A stretch of DNA of 64,000 nucleotides, taken from contig DATFAA010000087.1 of assembly GCA_035255045.1 (NCBI GenBank), positions 1-64,000 of the forward strand. Direction: 5' to 3'. The position numbers were made by a program, and so were the translations under genes. How positions within the stretch are numbered: position 1 is the first letter of the stretch; each line of letters starts with the position of its first letter. Shown here piece by piece: positions 34,705 to 44,820 of the stretch. This DNA comes from JAGTRP01 sp035255045 (GTDB lineage Bacteria > Pseudomonadota > Gammaproteobacteria > Burkholderiales > Rhodocyclaceae). Below the pieces are notes generated by a model. That model searched no databases and was not told the DNA's origin. It was given only the letters and a program-made list of their open reading frames with translations.

Positions 34705-35175
34705 ATGGAACCCAAAAAGATGGCGGTCATCGCCACCAAAGGAACGCTGGACATGGGGTACCCACCCCTCATCCTTGCCTCGACGGCGGCAGCCCTCGGC
34801 TACGACGTCCGGATATTCTTCACTTTCTACGGCCTCCAGCTCCTGCGCAAGGACCTGGGCCACATCCGCATCAGTCCCCTGGCCAACCCGGCCATGCCGA
34901 TGCCGGTGCCGATGCCGGTCATGGTCTCCGCCATGCCGGGCATGGAAGCCATGGCCACGTCCATGATGAAGAGCAAGCTCAAGTCGAAGGGTGTGGCTTC
35001 CCTCGAGGAACTGCGGGAGCTGTGCCAGGAGGCCGGCGTGCAGTTCATCGCCTGTCAGATGACGGTGGATCTCTTCGAGTTCGACACCAAAGAGTTCATC
35101 GACAACATCGAGTACGGCGGCGCTTCCACCTTCATGGAATTCGCCGGCGACACCGACATCTGCCTGTTCGTCTGA
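34705..35175 (+). CDS. DsrE2-like sulfur-carrier family protein
   Basis: 156 residues of the DsrE/DsrF-like family. The N-terminal MAVIATKGTLDMGYPPLILA and FFTFYGLQLLRKD are characteristic, followed by a Met-rich hydrophobic stretch (residues 63-88) typical of DsrE2. Cys117 in FIACQMTVDLF is the position of the family's conserved persulfide-carrying Cys; Cys107 and Cys153 are additional. DsrE2 proteins move sulfane sulfur together with TusA and rhodanese, but neither lies nearby. Start supported by AAGGAGG. Confidence 0.85.
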   Translation: MEPKKMAVIATKGTLDMGYPPLILASTAAALGYDVRIFFTFYGLQLLRKDLGHIRISPLANPAMPMPVPMPVMVSAMPGMEAMATSMMKSKLKSKGVASLEELRELCQEAGVQFIACQMTVDLFEFDTKEFIDNIEYGGASTFMEFAGDTDICLFV

Positions 35176-35198
35176 TCGCCCGCTGCCACTGAGCCCGA

Positions 35199-35222
35199 GG
35201 CCGCTCCCTTTCCGGGGCGGCC
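35199..35222 (+). terminator. Hairpin after the DsrE2-like gene, possible terminator
   Basis: GGCCGCTCC (35199-35207) pairs with GGGGCGGCC (35214-35222) through nine pairs including one G-U, with a six-base loop, 24 bases after the stop. Only a short TTT follows eight bases later, so intrinsic termination would be weak. Confidence 0.45.
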
Positions 35223-35328
35223 AGACGGCTTTGCGCGCCCACAAGTCCGGGAGGGGGGATCAGCCTTGCCCTTGACCTCATTACCCGCTGTCGTTCTGCC
35301 CTAGGCCGCCCCTACCCGGAGGCGGCCC

Positions 35329-35343
35329 GGGGGTCTTGTTGCA
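35329..35343 (+). promoter_or_regulatory. Possible sigma54-type promoter of the fadL gene
   Basis: GG (35329-35330), ten bases, GC (35341-35342) with a perfect TTGCA -12 element; the -24 element keeps only the GG. Transcription would begin near 35354, leaving a short leader with GGAGGAG before the ATG at 35373. Confidence 0.3.
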
Positions 35344-35372
35344 CCTATACCTATACCTCGGAGGAGACATAC

Positions 35373-36653
35373 ATGACTAGCAGGAGAATCAGCACAAAGC
35401 CCCTGGGCACAGTCCTGATCGGTGCGGCCGCTGCCCTGGCCCTGCCCCAGGCGGCCGAGGCCACCAACGGCTATTTCGCCCACGGCTACGGCCTCAAGAA
35501 CAAGGGCATGGCCGGCGCTTCCACCACCAACACCCATGACGCCTTCGGCGGCGCCAACAACCCGGCCACCATGGTGTGGGCCGGGAACCGGCTGGACGTC
35601 GGCCTCGACTGGTTCAGCCCCCAGCGCAAGGCCGAGCGCTCGGGCAGCGCCCCCGGCGGCGCCTTCGATTTCTCGGTGGAAAGCGACAGCACCAACTTCC
35701 TCATCCCCGAAGTCGGCTACAACCACATGATCAGCCCGACCCTCAGCGCCGGCGTGACCGTCTACGGCAACGGCGGCATGAATACCGACTACAAGGGCGG
35801 CCAGATCAACTGCGGCGCCGGCCCCGCCAACGCCTTGTGCGGCGGCGGCGAACTTGGGGTCGACCTGATGCAGCTGGTGGTAGCACCCACCCTGGCGTGG
35901 AAATTCCATGAGCGCCACTCGATCGGGGTTTCGCCCCTCATCGGGTTCCAGCGCTTCAAGGCCAAGGGCCTGTCGGGCTTCGCGCCCCAGAGCAGCAGCC
36001 CCAATGACGTCACCAACCGGGGCTACGACACCGCCAACGGCTGGGGCGTGCGGGTCGGCTACCTGGGCCGCCTGACCGACAGGATCAGCTTCGGCGCCGC
36101 TTACTCGTCCAAGATCGACATGAGCAAGTTCGACAAGTACAAGGGCCTCTTCGCCGAGCAGGGCGACTTCGACATCCCGGAGAACTGGAACGTCGGCCTG
36201 GGCTTCGACCTCACCCCCCAACTGAGCGTCGCCCTGGACTACCAGCGCATCAACTACAGCGACGTCAAGTCGGTGGGCAATCCCAGCACCAACCAGTCGC
36301 CGCTGGGCAGTAACGGCGGCCCGGGTTTCGGCTGGCGGGACATCAACGTCTACAAGCTGGGGGTGCAGTGGAAGCAGAGCGAAAAGCTCACCCTGCGGGC
36401 CGGCTACAATCACGGGGACAATCCCATCCGCTCCCGGGACGTGACCTTCAACATCGTCGCCCCCGGCCTCATCGACGACAACGTCACCGCCGGCGCCACC
36501 TGGACCCTGGACAGCGGTTCGGAAGTGACCGTGGCCTACATGCACGCCTTCAAGAAGTCGGTCACCGGCACTTCGATCATGCCTTTCGGCGGGTCCGAGA
36601 AGATCCAGATGTATCAGGACAGCCTGGGCATCGCCTACGGCATGCGCTTCTAA
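35373..36653 (+). CDS. OmpP1/FadL-family outer-membrane transport protein
   Basis: 426 residues with an N-terminal Sec signal (cleavage after about residue 30, ALPQAAEA), then the FadL plug region TNGYFAHGYGLKNKGMAGAS and NNPATMVW, followed by a repetitive beta-barrel ending in Phe (GIAYGMRF), the usual outer-membrane assembly signal. The family imports long-chain fatty acids or other hydrophobic compounds. Strong GGAGGAG Shine-Dalgarno. Its substrate is unknown; fatty acids for the ligase operon are one possibility. Confidence 0.92.
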   Translation: MTSRRISTKPLGTVLIGAAAALALPQAAEATNGYFAHGYGLKNKGMAGASTTNTHDAFGGANNPATMVWAGNRLDVGLDWFSPQRKAERSGSAPGGAFDFSVESDSTNFLIPEVGYNHMISPTLSAGVTVYGNGGMNTDYKGGQINCGAGPANALCGGGELGVDLMQLVVAPTLAWKFHERHSIGVSPLIGFQRFKAKGLSGFAPQSSSPNDVTNRGYDTANGWGVRVGYLGRLTDRISFGAAYSSKIDMSKFDKYKGLFAEQGDFDIPENWNVGLGFDLTPQLSVALDYQRINYSDVKSVGNPSTNQSPLGSNGGPGFGWRDINVYKLGVQWKQSEKLTLRAGYNHGDNPIRSRDVTFNIVAPGLIDDNVTAGATWTLDSGSEVTVAYMHAFKKSVTGTSIMPFGGSEKIQMYQDSLGIAYGMRF

Positions 36654-36661
36654 GGCGCAAC

Positions 36662-36708
36662 GGCCGCCCCGGGCGTCGCGAGAACCGCGGCCCCGGGACG
36701 GCCTTTTT
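36662..36708 (+). terminator. Rho-independent terminator of the fadL gene
   Basis: GGCCGCCCCGGG (36662-36673) pairs with CCCGGGACGGCC (36692-36703) with one mismatch, and five T residues follow (36704-36708). It lies between the convergent fadL and ssb genes. Confidence 0.75.
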
Positions 36709-36710
36709 CA

Positions 36711-37166
36711 TCAGAAGGGGATGTCGTCCCCGAGGTCCTCGAAGGAAGGCTTCGGCTTGTCCTTGCGGGGAGCCGGCGCATAGTCCTGCTGGGGCTCGTA
36801 GTCGCCGCCACCCGCCGGCGCGCCCATGCCCTGGCGTCCGCCCAGCATCTGCATCTCGGTGGCCTCGATTTCGGTGGTGTAGCGGTCCTGGCCGTCCTTA
36901 TCCTGCCACTTGCGGGTACGGATGCGGCCCTCGAGATAGACCTGGGAGCCCTTCTTCAGGTACTGGCCGGCGATCTCGGCGAGCTTCCGGTAGAACACCA
37001 CCCGGTGCCATTCCGTCATTTCCCGCTTCTCGCCGGAGCTCTTGTCCTTCCAGGAGTCGGTGGTGGCAAGGCGGATGTTGCACACGGCATCGCCGCTCGC
37101 CGTGTAACGGGTTTCGGGGTCGGCGCCGAGGTTGCCGACGAGAATGACCTTGTTGACCGATGCCAT
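36711..37166 (-). CDS. ssb: Single-stranded DNA-binding protein
   Basis: 151 residues: N-terminal OB fold (MASVNKVILVGNLGADPETR, WHRVVFYRKLAEIAGQYLKKG), a glycine/proline-rich linker, and the acidic tail DLGDDIPF that binds replication and repair partners. Complete. It starts 16 bases after the MFS gene and is probably co-transcribed with it; an MFS-ssb pair next to uvrA is common in betaproteobacteria. Confidence 0.97.
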   Translation of the reverse strand: MASVNKVILVGNLGADPETRYTASGDAVCNIRLATTDSWKDKSSGEKREMTEWHRVVFYRKLAEIAGQYLKKGSQVYLEGRIRTRKWQDKDGQDRYTTEIEATEMQMLGGRQGMGAPAGGGDYEPQQDYAPAPRKDKPKPSFEDLGDDIPF

Positions 37167-37182
37167 ATCAGGAGTCTCCAGT

Positions 37183-38391
37183 TCAATTATGGGTCGCCGC
37201 CGGAGCCGGGCGCCGGGACGGGAAATTCATGGAAGCCGCTACCAGCAGCCAGACGAATGCCAGGGCGGCCGCCGTGGCAAAGACGGAATTATCGCCGAAA
37301 TGCTGGGCCAGGTATCCCCCCAGGGCGCCGCCGACGAACAGGCCGATGGCCTGGGTGGTGTTGTAGACGCCGAGGGCGGCGCCCTTGGCCGCCGGGGGCG
37401 CGGTGCGCGAAACCAGGGAGGGCAGCGTGGCCTCCAGGATGTTGAAGGCGACGAAGAAGAGCACCATCCACAGGGCCAGGCCGGCCAGGCTGTTCCCCAG
37501 GAACCACAGGCCCAACTGGACCAGCACCAGGATGGCGATGGCGCCGGAGAACACCGGCCGCATCTTGCCGCCCCGCTCGGCGGCAATGATGGCGGGGATC
37601 ATGATGACGAAGGACACCAGCACCGCCGGCAGGTACACCTTCCAGTGCCCCGACACCGGCAAGCCGCCGAATTGGATCAGGGCATGGGGCACCACCACGA
37701 ACATGGCCATCTGGATGAGGTGCAGGCTGAAGATGCCGAAATTGAGGCGCAGCAGGTTCGGATCGAGGAGGACCCGCCGGAAGGGCGGCTTGTCGTGGGC
37801 CGGGACGGGCGGCGCCGCCGGGACGGCCTTGAGGAGCAACCCGATGGCGGCCAGGGCCAGGATGCCGGTGAGGATGAAGAGTCCCGCCATTCCCACCCAG
37901 CCGTAGAGCACCGGGGCGCCGACCAGGGAAAGGGCGAAGACCAGGCCGATGGAGGAGCCGATCATGGCCATCACCTTGGTGCGGTGCTCCTCCCGGGTGA
38001 GATCGGCGGCCAGGGCGGTCACCGCCGCCGAAATGGCGCCGGCGCCCTGCAGCACCCGCCCGCCGATGATCCAGTAGATGTCCGGCGCCCAGGCCGCAAC
38101 GAAGCTGCCGAAGGCGAAGAGGAGCAGGCCGAAGACGATGACCGGCTTGCGCCCGAAGCGGTCGGAGGCCGAGCCGAAGGGAATCTGGAAGAAAGCCTGG
38201 GTGAGGCCGTAGGCGCCGAGGGCGAAACCCACCAGGCTGAGGCTGTCGCCCCCCGGCAGGCTTTTGGCGTAGACCGAGAAGACCGGCAGGATGAGGAAGA
38301 GCCCCAGCATGCGCAAGGCGAAAATGGCCGCCAGGCCGGCGCCGGCACGGCGCTCTTCGGCGGTCATGGAGTCACGGGATGAGGAGGACAT
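37183..38391 (-). CDS. Major facilitator superfamily transporter
   Basis: 402 residues, twelve predicted membrane helices. The MFS motif A is seen in the loop after helix 2, GSASDRFGRKPVIVFG, and motif C-like glycine-rich segments in the fifth helix. Start at 38391 (MSSSSRDSMTAEE) or the inner ATG at 38367; longer frames upstream have no hydrophobic or conserved content. Drug or sugar efflux types are both possible; substrate not predictable. Confidence 0.9.
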   Translation of the reverse strand: MSSSSRDSMTAEERRAGAGLAAIFALRMLGLFLILPVFSVYAKSLPGGDSLSLVGFALGAYGLTQAFFQIPFGSASDRFGRKPVIVFGLLLFAFGSFVAAWAPDIYWIIGGRVLQGAGAISAAVTALAADLTREEHRTKVMAMIGSSIGLVFALSLVGAPVLYGWVGMAGLFILTGILALAAIGLLLKAVPAAPPVPAHDKPPFRRVLLDPNLLRLNFGIFSLHLIQMAMFVVVPHALIQFGGLPVSGHWKVYLPAVLVSFVIMIPAIIAAERGGKMRPVFSGAIAILVLVQLGLWFLGNSLAGLALWMVLFFVAFNILEATLPSLVSRTAPPAAKGAALGVYNTTQAIGLFVGGALGGYLAQHFGDNSVFATAAALAFVWLLVAASMNFPSRRPAPAATHN

Positions 38392-38545
38392 CGGCGGGGA
38401 AAGGTTCTTTCGGGCCAGTCGCTGGCAAACCGCAATATTAGCAGGTTTGCATCCACTCTCCCGCCGTGCCACCTGGCCGCCGACGGCGATCGGCAGTACA
38501 GTTCGGCCTCCTTCCCTGCCACCGCACTGCTCCCCACTCCCGGCA

Positions 38546-38773
38546 ATGAATCCCGAAGACCTGCAGCTCCTGGTGACCCGGGCCATGCCCTACGGCAAGT
38601 ACAAGGGGCGGGTCATCGCCGACCTGCCCGGGCACTACCTCAACTGGTTCGCCCGGGAAGGATTCCCGCCCGGCGAAATCGGCCGCCTCCTCGCCCTGAT
38701 GTGGGAGCTGGACCACAACGGCCTATCCTCCCTCCTCGCCCCCCTGCGCCGGGGCCGGCCCGGTCCGGACTAG
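38546..38773 (+). CDS. DUF3820 family protein
   Basis: 75 residues: MPYGKYKGRVIADLPGHYLNWFAREGFPPGEIGRLL is the whole DUF3820 signature, a small family of unknown function found across proteobacteria. The ATG at 38546 gives the family start MNPEDLQLLVTRAMPYG. Its stop shares the bases CTAG with the convergent EAL gene, so no terminator can lie between them. Confidence 0.88.
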   Translation: MNPEDLQLLVTRAMPYGKYKGRVIADLPGHYLNWFAREGFPPGEIGRLLALMWELDHNGLSSLLAPLRRGRPGPD

Positions 38774-39963
38774 GGAGAGGCCTTCGCCGCCTCCACCCAG
38801 GCTCCCACCTGGTCGGCGGGCATGGGCCGGGCGAAGTGGTAGCCCTGGAACATGTCGCAACCCAGTTCCCGCAGGCGGCGGGCGGTCTGTTCGTCCTCCA
38901 CCCCCTCGGCGATGGTGGCGAGCCCCAGGGACCAGGCCAGGTTGATGGCGCTCTGGACGATCTCGTAGCTGCGCAGGGAATCGTTCATGTCCTGGACGAA
39001 GTTCTTGTCGATCTTGAGGCAGGAGATGGGTAGGCTCTTGAGATATTCGAGGCCGGCGTAGCCGGTGCCGAAGTCGTCCAGGGCGATGGCGATGCCCAGG
39101 CCCGCCAGCCGGTCCAGGACCTGGGCGACGATGTCCCGGTCCTCGATGATCACCGTCTCGGTCAGCTCCACCTTCAGCTCCCGGGGGCTCATGCCATGGG
39201 CCGCCAGGCAGGACTGGATGTCCTCGACGATGCCGGGCTCGGCGAATTCCCCCGCCGACAGGTTCACGCTGACGAAGGGCGGCACCCCGCCGCCGTCGCC
39301 GCAGAAGTGCCGCAGCCGGGACCAGTCGGAGATGGCGCGCTCCAGGACCCAGCGCCCCACACGGTGGATGAGTCCGGTCTTCTCCGCCAGGCCGATGAAC
39401 TCCATGGGCATGATCATGCCGAGGACCGGATGGCGCCAGCGCACCAGGGCCTCGAAACCCTGGAGGCCGTGGTCCGAGGCCCGCACGATGGGCTGGTAGA
39501 AGAGCTCCAGGTGGTTGTGCTCGATGGCGTGGGAGAGGTCCCGGGCCAGGACCAGGGTGCGCAGGGCGGCATCCTTGACCACCCCCGCGGCGTCGGCGGC
39601 CGCGGCGGCCTCGTCCTGGGGCACCCCGGGGCGGTTGCGGAAGCGCTCGATCAGCAGCCGCAGGAGATGGCGGATGACCGGGTTGGTGTGCTTGAGGAGT
39701 TCATCCACCAGGGCCCGGTCGATGCGGATCAGGGTGGTGGGGACGACGGTCCGGACCGTGGCAGTGCGGGGCAGGCCGTCGAGGAGGGCCACCTCGCCGA
39801 AGAGGGCGCCCTCGGACATCACGGCCAGCCGCCGGGGCGGCTCGTCCCCGGACAGGATTTCGACGCAGCCGGCCTCGATGACGAAGGCCGAATCGCCGGC
39901 GTCGCCGAAATTGAAGATGGTGCAGTTCGCCGGCAGCCGCTCGCGGGGGAGCTCGTCGGTCAT
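38770..39963 (-). CDS. Cyclic-nucleotide-binding-domain EAL phosphodiesterase
   Basis: 397 residues with two domains. N-terminal cNMP/CRP-like beta-roll (about 12-120) with GALFGEVALLDGLPRTATVRT, the phosphate-binding cassette. C-terminal EAL domain (about 150-395) with every catalytic motif: FEALVRWRHP, the metal-binding ELTETVII, LDDFGTGYAGL, KIDKNFV and AEGVEDEQT, so it should hydrolyse c-di-GMP. No GGDEF domain. Start at 39963 is preceded by AGGCGAG; an upstream ATG at 39999 is less likely. Confidence 0.9.
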   Translation of the reverse strand: MTDELPRERLPANCTIFNFGDAGDSAFVIEAGCVEILSGDEPPRRLAVMSEGALFGEVALLDGLPRTATVRTVVPTTLIRIDRALVDELLKHTNPVIRHLLRLLIERFRNRPGVPQDEAAAAADAAGVVKDAALRTLVLARDLSHAIEHNHLELFYQPIVRASDHGLQGFEALVRWRHPVLGMIMPMEFIGLAEKTGLIHRVGRWVLERAISDWSRLRHFCGDGGGVPPFVSVNLSAGEFAEPGIVEDIQSCLAAHGMSPRELKVELTETVIIEDRDIVAQVLDRLAGLGIAIALDDFGTGYAGLEYLKSLPISCLKIDKNFVQDMNDSLRSYEIVQSAINLAWSLGLATIAEGVEDEQTARRLRELGCDMFQGYHFARPMPADQVGAWVEAAKASP

Positions 39964-40086
39964 GGGGCACTCGCCTGCTGGAACCAATGATGGCGCCATT
40001 ATCCCCCATTCATCGGCGGCGAATAAGCCGTCCTGCCGCAAACTCCGCCCTCCCCCGCGGCTCTACGCCCGGGCCGCGAACTTGCG

Positions 40087-40092
40087 TATAGT
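40087..40092 (+). promoter_or_regulatory. uvrA -10 box
   Basis: TATAGT, 30 bases before the uvrA ATG, in the 159-base gap between the divergent EAL and uvrA genes. The -35 region is weak and no LexA-type palindrome is visible. Confidence 0.4.
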
Positions 40093-40122
40093 TGCCGGTT
40101 TGCTCCAGCTTTCCGGTCTGCC

Positions 40123-42942
<2,820 letters not shown>

Positions 42943-42946
42943 CGCC

Positions 42947-43729
42947 ATGAAACCCCGCCTCCCCGCCCTTCTCCCCGCCCTCCTCCTCACCCTTGCCGCC
43001 GCCCCGGCCTGGGCCGCCCTCTACGACGAGATCCAGGTCTACGACGACAGCATCAACAAGCCCGGGGAATGGGGCCTGGAGGTCCACGTCAACCGCACCC
43101 TCAAGGGCCGCAGCCAGCCCGACTACCCCGGGGAGATTCCCCCCAGCCGGGGCCTGCGCATGACCCCGGAAATCTCCTACGGGGTCACGCCCACCGTGGA
43201 CGTGGGCCTCTACATCCCGCTCCTGTTCGAGTCCGTGACCCAGTCCTACTACGCCGGCCCCAAGTTCCGGGCCAAGTGGCTGCCCATCCAGCCCGGGGAG
43301 GACGGCGGCTTCTTCACCGGCATCAACTGGGAGCTGGCCACGGTCAGCAAGAATTTCGAGGAAGCCCGCAACGGCATGGAATTTCGGCCCATCATCGGCT
43401 ACCGCAGCCCCGAGTGGCTGGCCGTGATGAACCCGGTGCTGAGCTACGACATCACCAAGAACCACCGCCAGGGCGGCATGAGCTTCAGCCCCGCCTTCAA
43501 GCTGGGCAAGACCCTGGCCGAGGGCATCAGTGGCGGCTTCGAGTACTACGCCGACCTGGGCAAGCTCGCCCACACCGCCCCCCAGGCCCAGCAGGCCCAC
43601 GCCCTCTACCTGGTCACCGACCTGGAACGGGGACCCCTGGGGCTCAATTTCGGCATCGGCCGCGGCCTCAACTCCGCCACCGACAAGTGGACGGTGAAGG
43701 CCATTTTCGAGGTCCCGATCGGCGATTAG
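42947..43729 (+). CDS. Exported protein of unknown function, probably outer-membrane beta-barrel
   Basis: 260 residues with a strong Sec signal (MKPRLPALLPALLLTLAAAP, cleaved before AALYDE). The mature part alternates polar and hydrophobic residues (TPEISYGVTPTVDVGLYIPLL, GGFEYYADLG) and ends in a short strand-like segment, like small outer-membrane barrels. I do not recognise a named family. Starts four bases after uvrA, which suggests shared transcription only. Its stop overlaps that of the convergent xdhC gene. Confidence 0.75.
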   Translation: MKPRLPALLPALLLTLAAAPAWAALYDEIQVYDDSINKPGEWGLEVHVNRTLKGRSQPDYPGEIPPSRGLRMTPEISYGVTPTVDVGLYIPLLFESVTQSYYAGPKFRAKWLPIQPGEDGGFFTGINWELATVSKNFEEARNGMEFRPIIGYRSPEWLAVMNPVLSYDITKNHRQGGMSFSPAFKLGKTLAEGISGGFEYYADLGKLAHTAPQAQQAHALYLVTDLERGPLGLNFGIGRGLNSATDKWTVKAIFEVPIGD

Positions 43730-44820
43730 CCATGGATGGGGCCGGCCCGGTCCCGCAGGTGCCCGGTCGGCCGCCCCGCCACCACCGCTTCGATTTCCGC
43801 CATGATGGAGAGGGCCACGGCCTCCGGCCCCTCCGCCCCCAGGTCCAGCCCCACCGGGGCGTAGAGGCGCCCCAGGGCGCCCGGCCCGGCATCCAGCTCC
43901 GCCAGCAGCTCCTCGCTGCGCTTGCGCGGCCCCAGGACGCCGATGTAGCGCGCCGGCGACGGCAGCAGGGCGGCCACGATCTGCCGGTCGGCGGCGAGGC
44001 TGTGGGTCATGACCACGGCCAGGGTTTCGGCAGTAATCGCCACCGCGTCCCCCACCGCCTCCGGCCGGCACACCTGGAGCCGGTCGGCCAGCGGAAAGCG
44101 GGCCGCCGTGACCTGGCCCGGCCGGCCGTCCACCACCGTGACATGGAAACCCAGGGCCTTGGCGAAGCGCACCAGAGGCACGGCGTCGTGGCCGGCGCCG
44201 AAGACCACCAGGGACGGCGGCACGGCGACATACTCGGCGAAGAGCTCCACCTCCCCGCCCGCCACCGGCAGGCGGCGTATGGCCGAGGCCCCGGCCGCCT
44301 CCACCTCCCCGGCCAGGGCGGCGCAGGCATCCAGGGTGGCGGCGGCCGGCAGGTCATGGGCGACCGCCCAGCCCCCCGCCCACAGCAGCCGCTGGCCCAC
44401 CCGGTGCCCGGGTGCCGCCACGGCCACCAGGGTGGCGACCACCCCGGGCCGCCGGCGGGCCAGTCCCTCCTCCAGGAAAGCCAGCAGGTCCACCGCCCCG
44501 CCCGTCTCCAGGCGCTCCAGGAGGATGCGGATCACCCCCCGGCAGCCCAGGCCATAGGCGCTTTCCTCGTCGTCGGTGGTGTCGTAGGTCAGGGTCAGGG
44601 GCCCGTTGGCGGCCAGCCAGGGGCCGCGGGTGACGATGTCCTTCTCCAGGCAGCCGCCGCTCACCGAGCCGGCCCGCCAGCCCTCGCCGGTGATGAGCAG
44701 GCGGGCCCCGGGCCGGCGGTAGGCTGACCCGGCCACAGCCACCACGGTGGCCAGCACCGGCGCCTCGCCCTCCTGCACGGCCCGGCGGGCGGCCCGGACG
44801 ATGGTTTCCAGCTCGCCCAT
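43726..44820 (-). CDS. XdhC/PaoD-family molybdenum cofactor insertion protein
   Basis: 364 residues. N-terminal XdhC domain with GSAYRRPGARLLIT, VSGGCLEKDIV, a conserved Cys in YGLGCRGVIRIL; C-terminal Rossmann-like domain with VVFGAGHDAVPLVRFA and IGVLGPRKRSEEL. XdhC-type chaperones bind the mature molybdenum cofactor and insert it in xanthine dehydrogenase or aldehyde oxidase. As last gene of a paoABC-like operon (one-base overlap, TGATG) it corresponds to PaoD. Confidence 0.9.
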   Translation of the reverse strand: MGELETIVRAARRAVQEGEAPVLATVVAVAGSAYRRPGARLLITGEGWRAGSVSGGCLEKDIVTRGPWLAANGPLTLTYDTTDDEESAYGLGCRGVIRILLERLETGGAVDLLAFLEEGLARRRPGVVATLVAVAAPGHRVGQRLLWAGGWAVAHDLPAAATLDACAALAGEVEAAGASAIRRLPVAGGEVELFAEYVAVPPSLVVFGAGHDAVPLVRFAKALGFHVTVVDGRPGQVTAARFPLADRLQVCRPEAVGDAVAITAETLAVVMTHSLAADRQIVAALLPSPARYIGVLGPRKRSEELLAELDAGPGALGRLYAPVGLDLGAEGPEAVALSIMAEIEAVVAGRPTGHLRDRAGPIHG

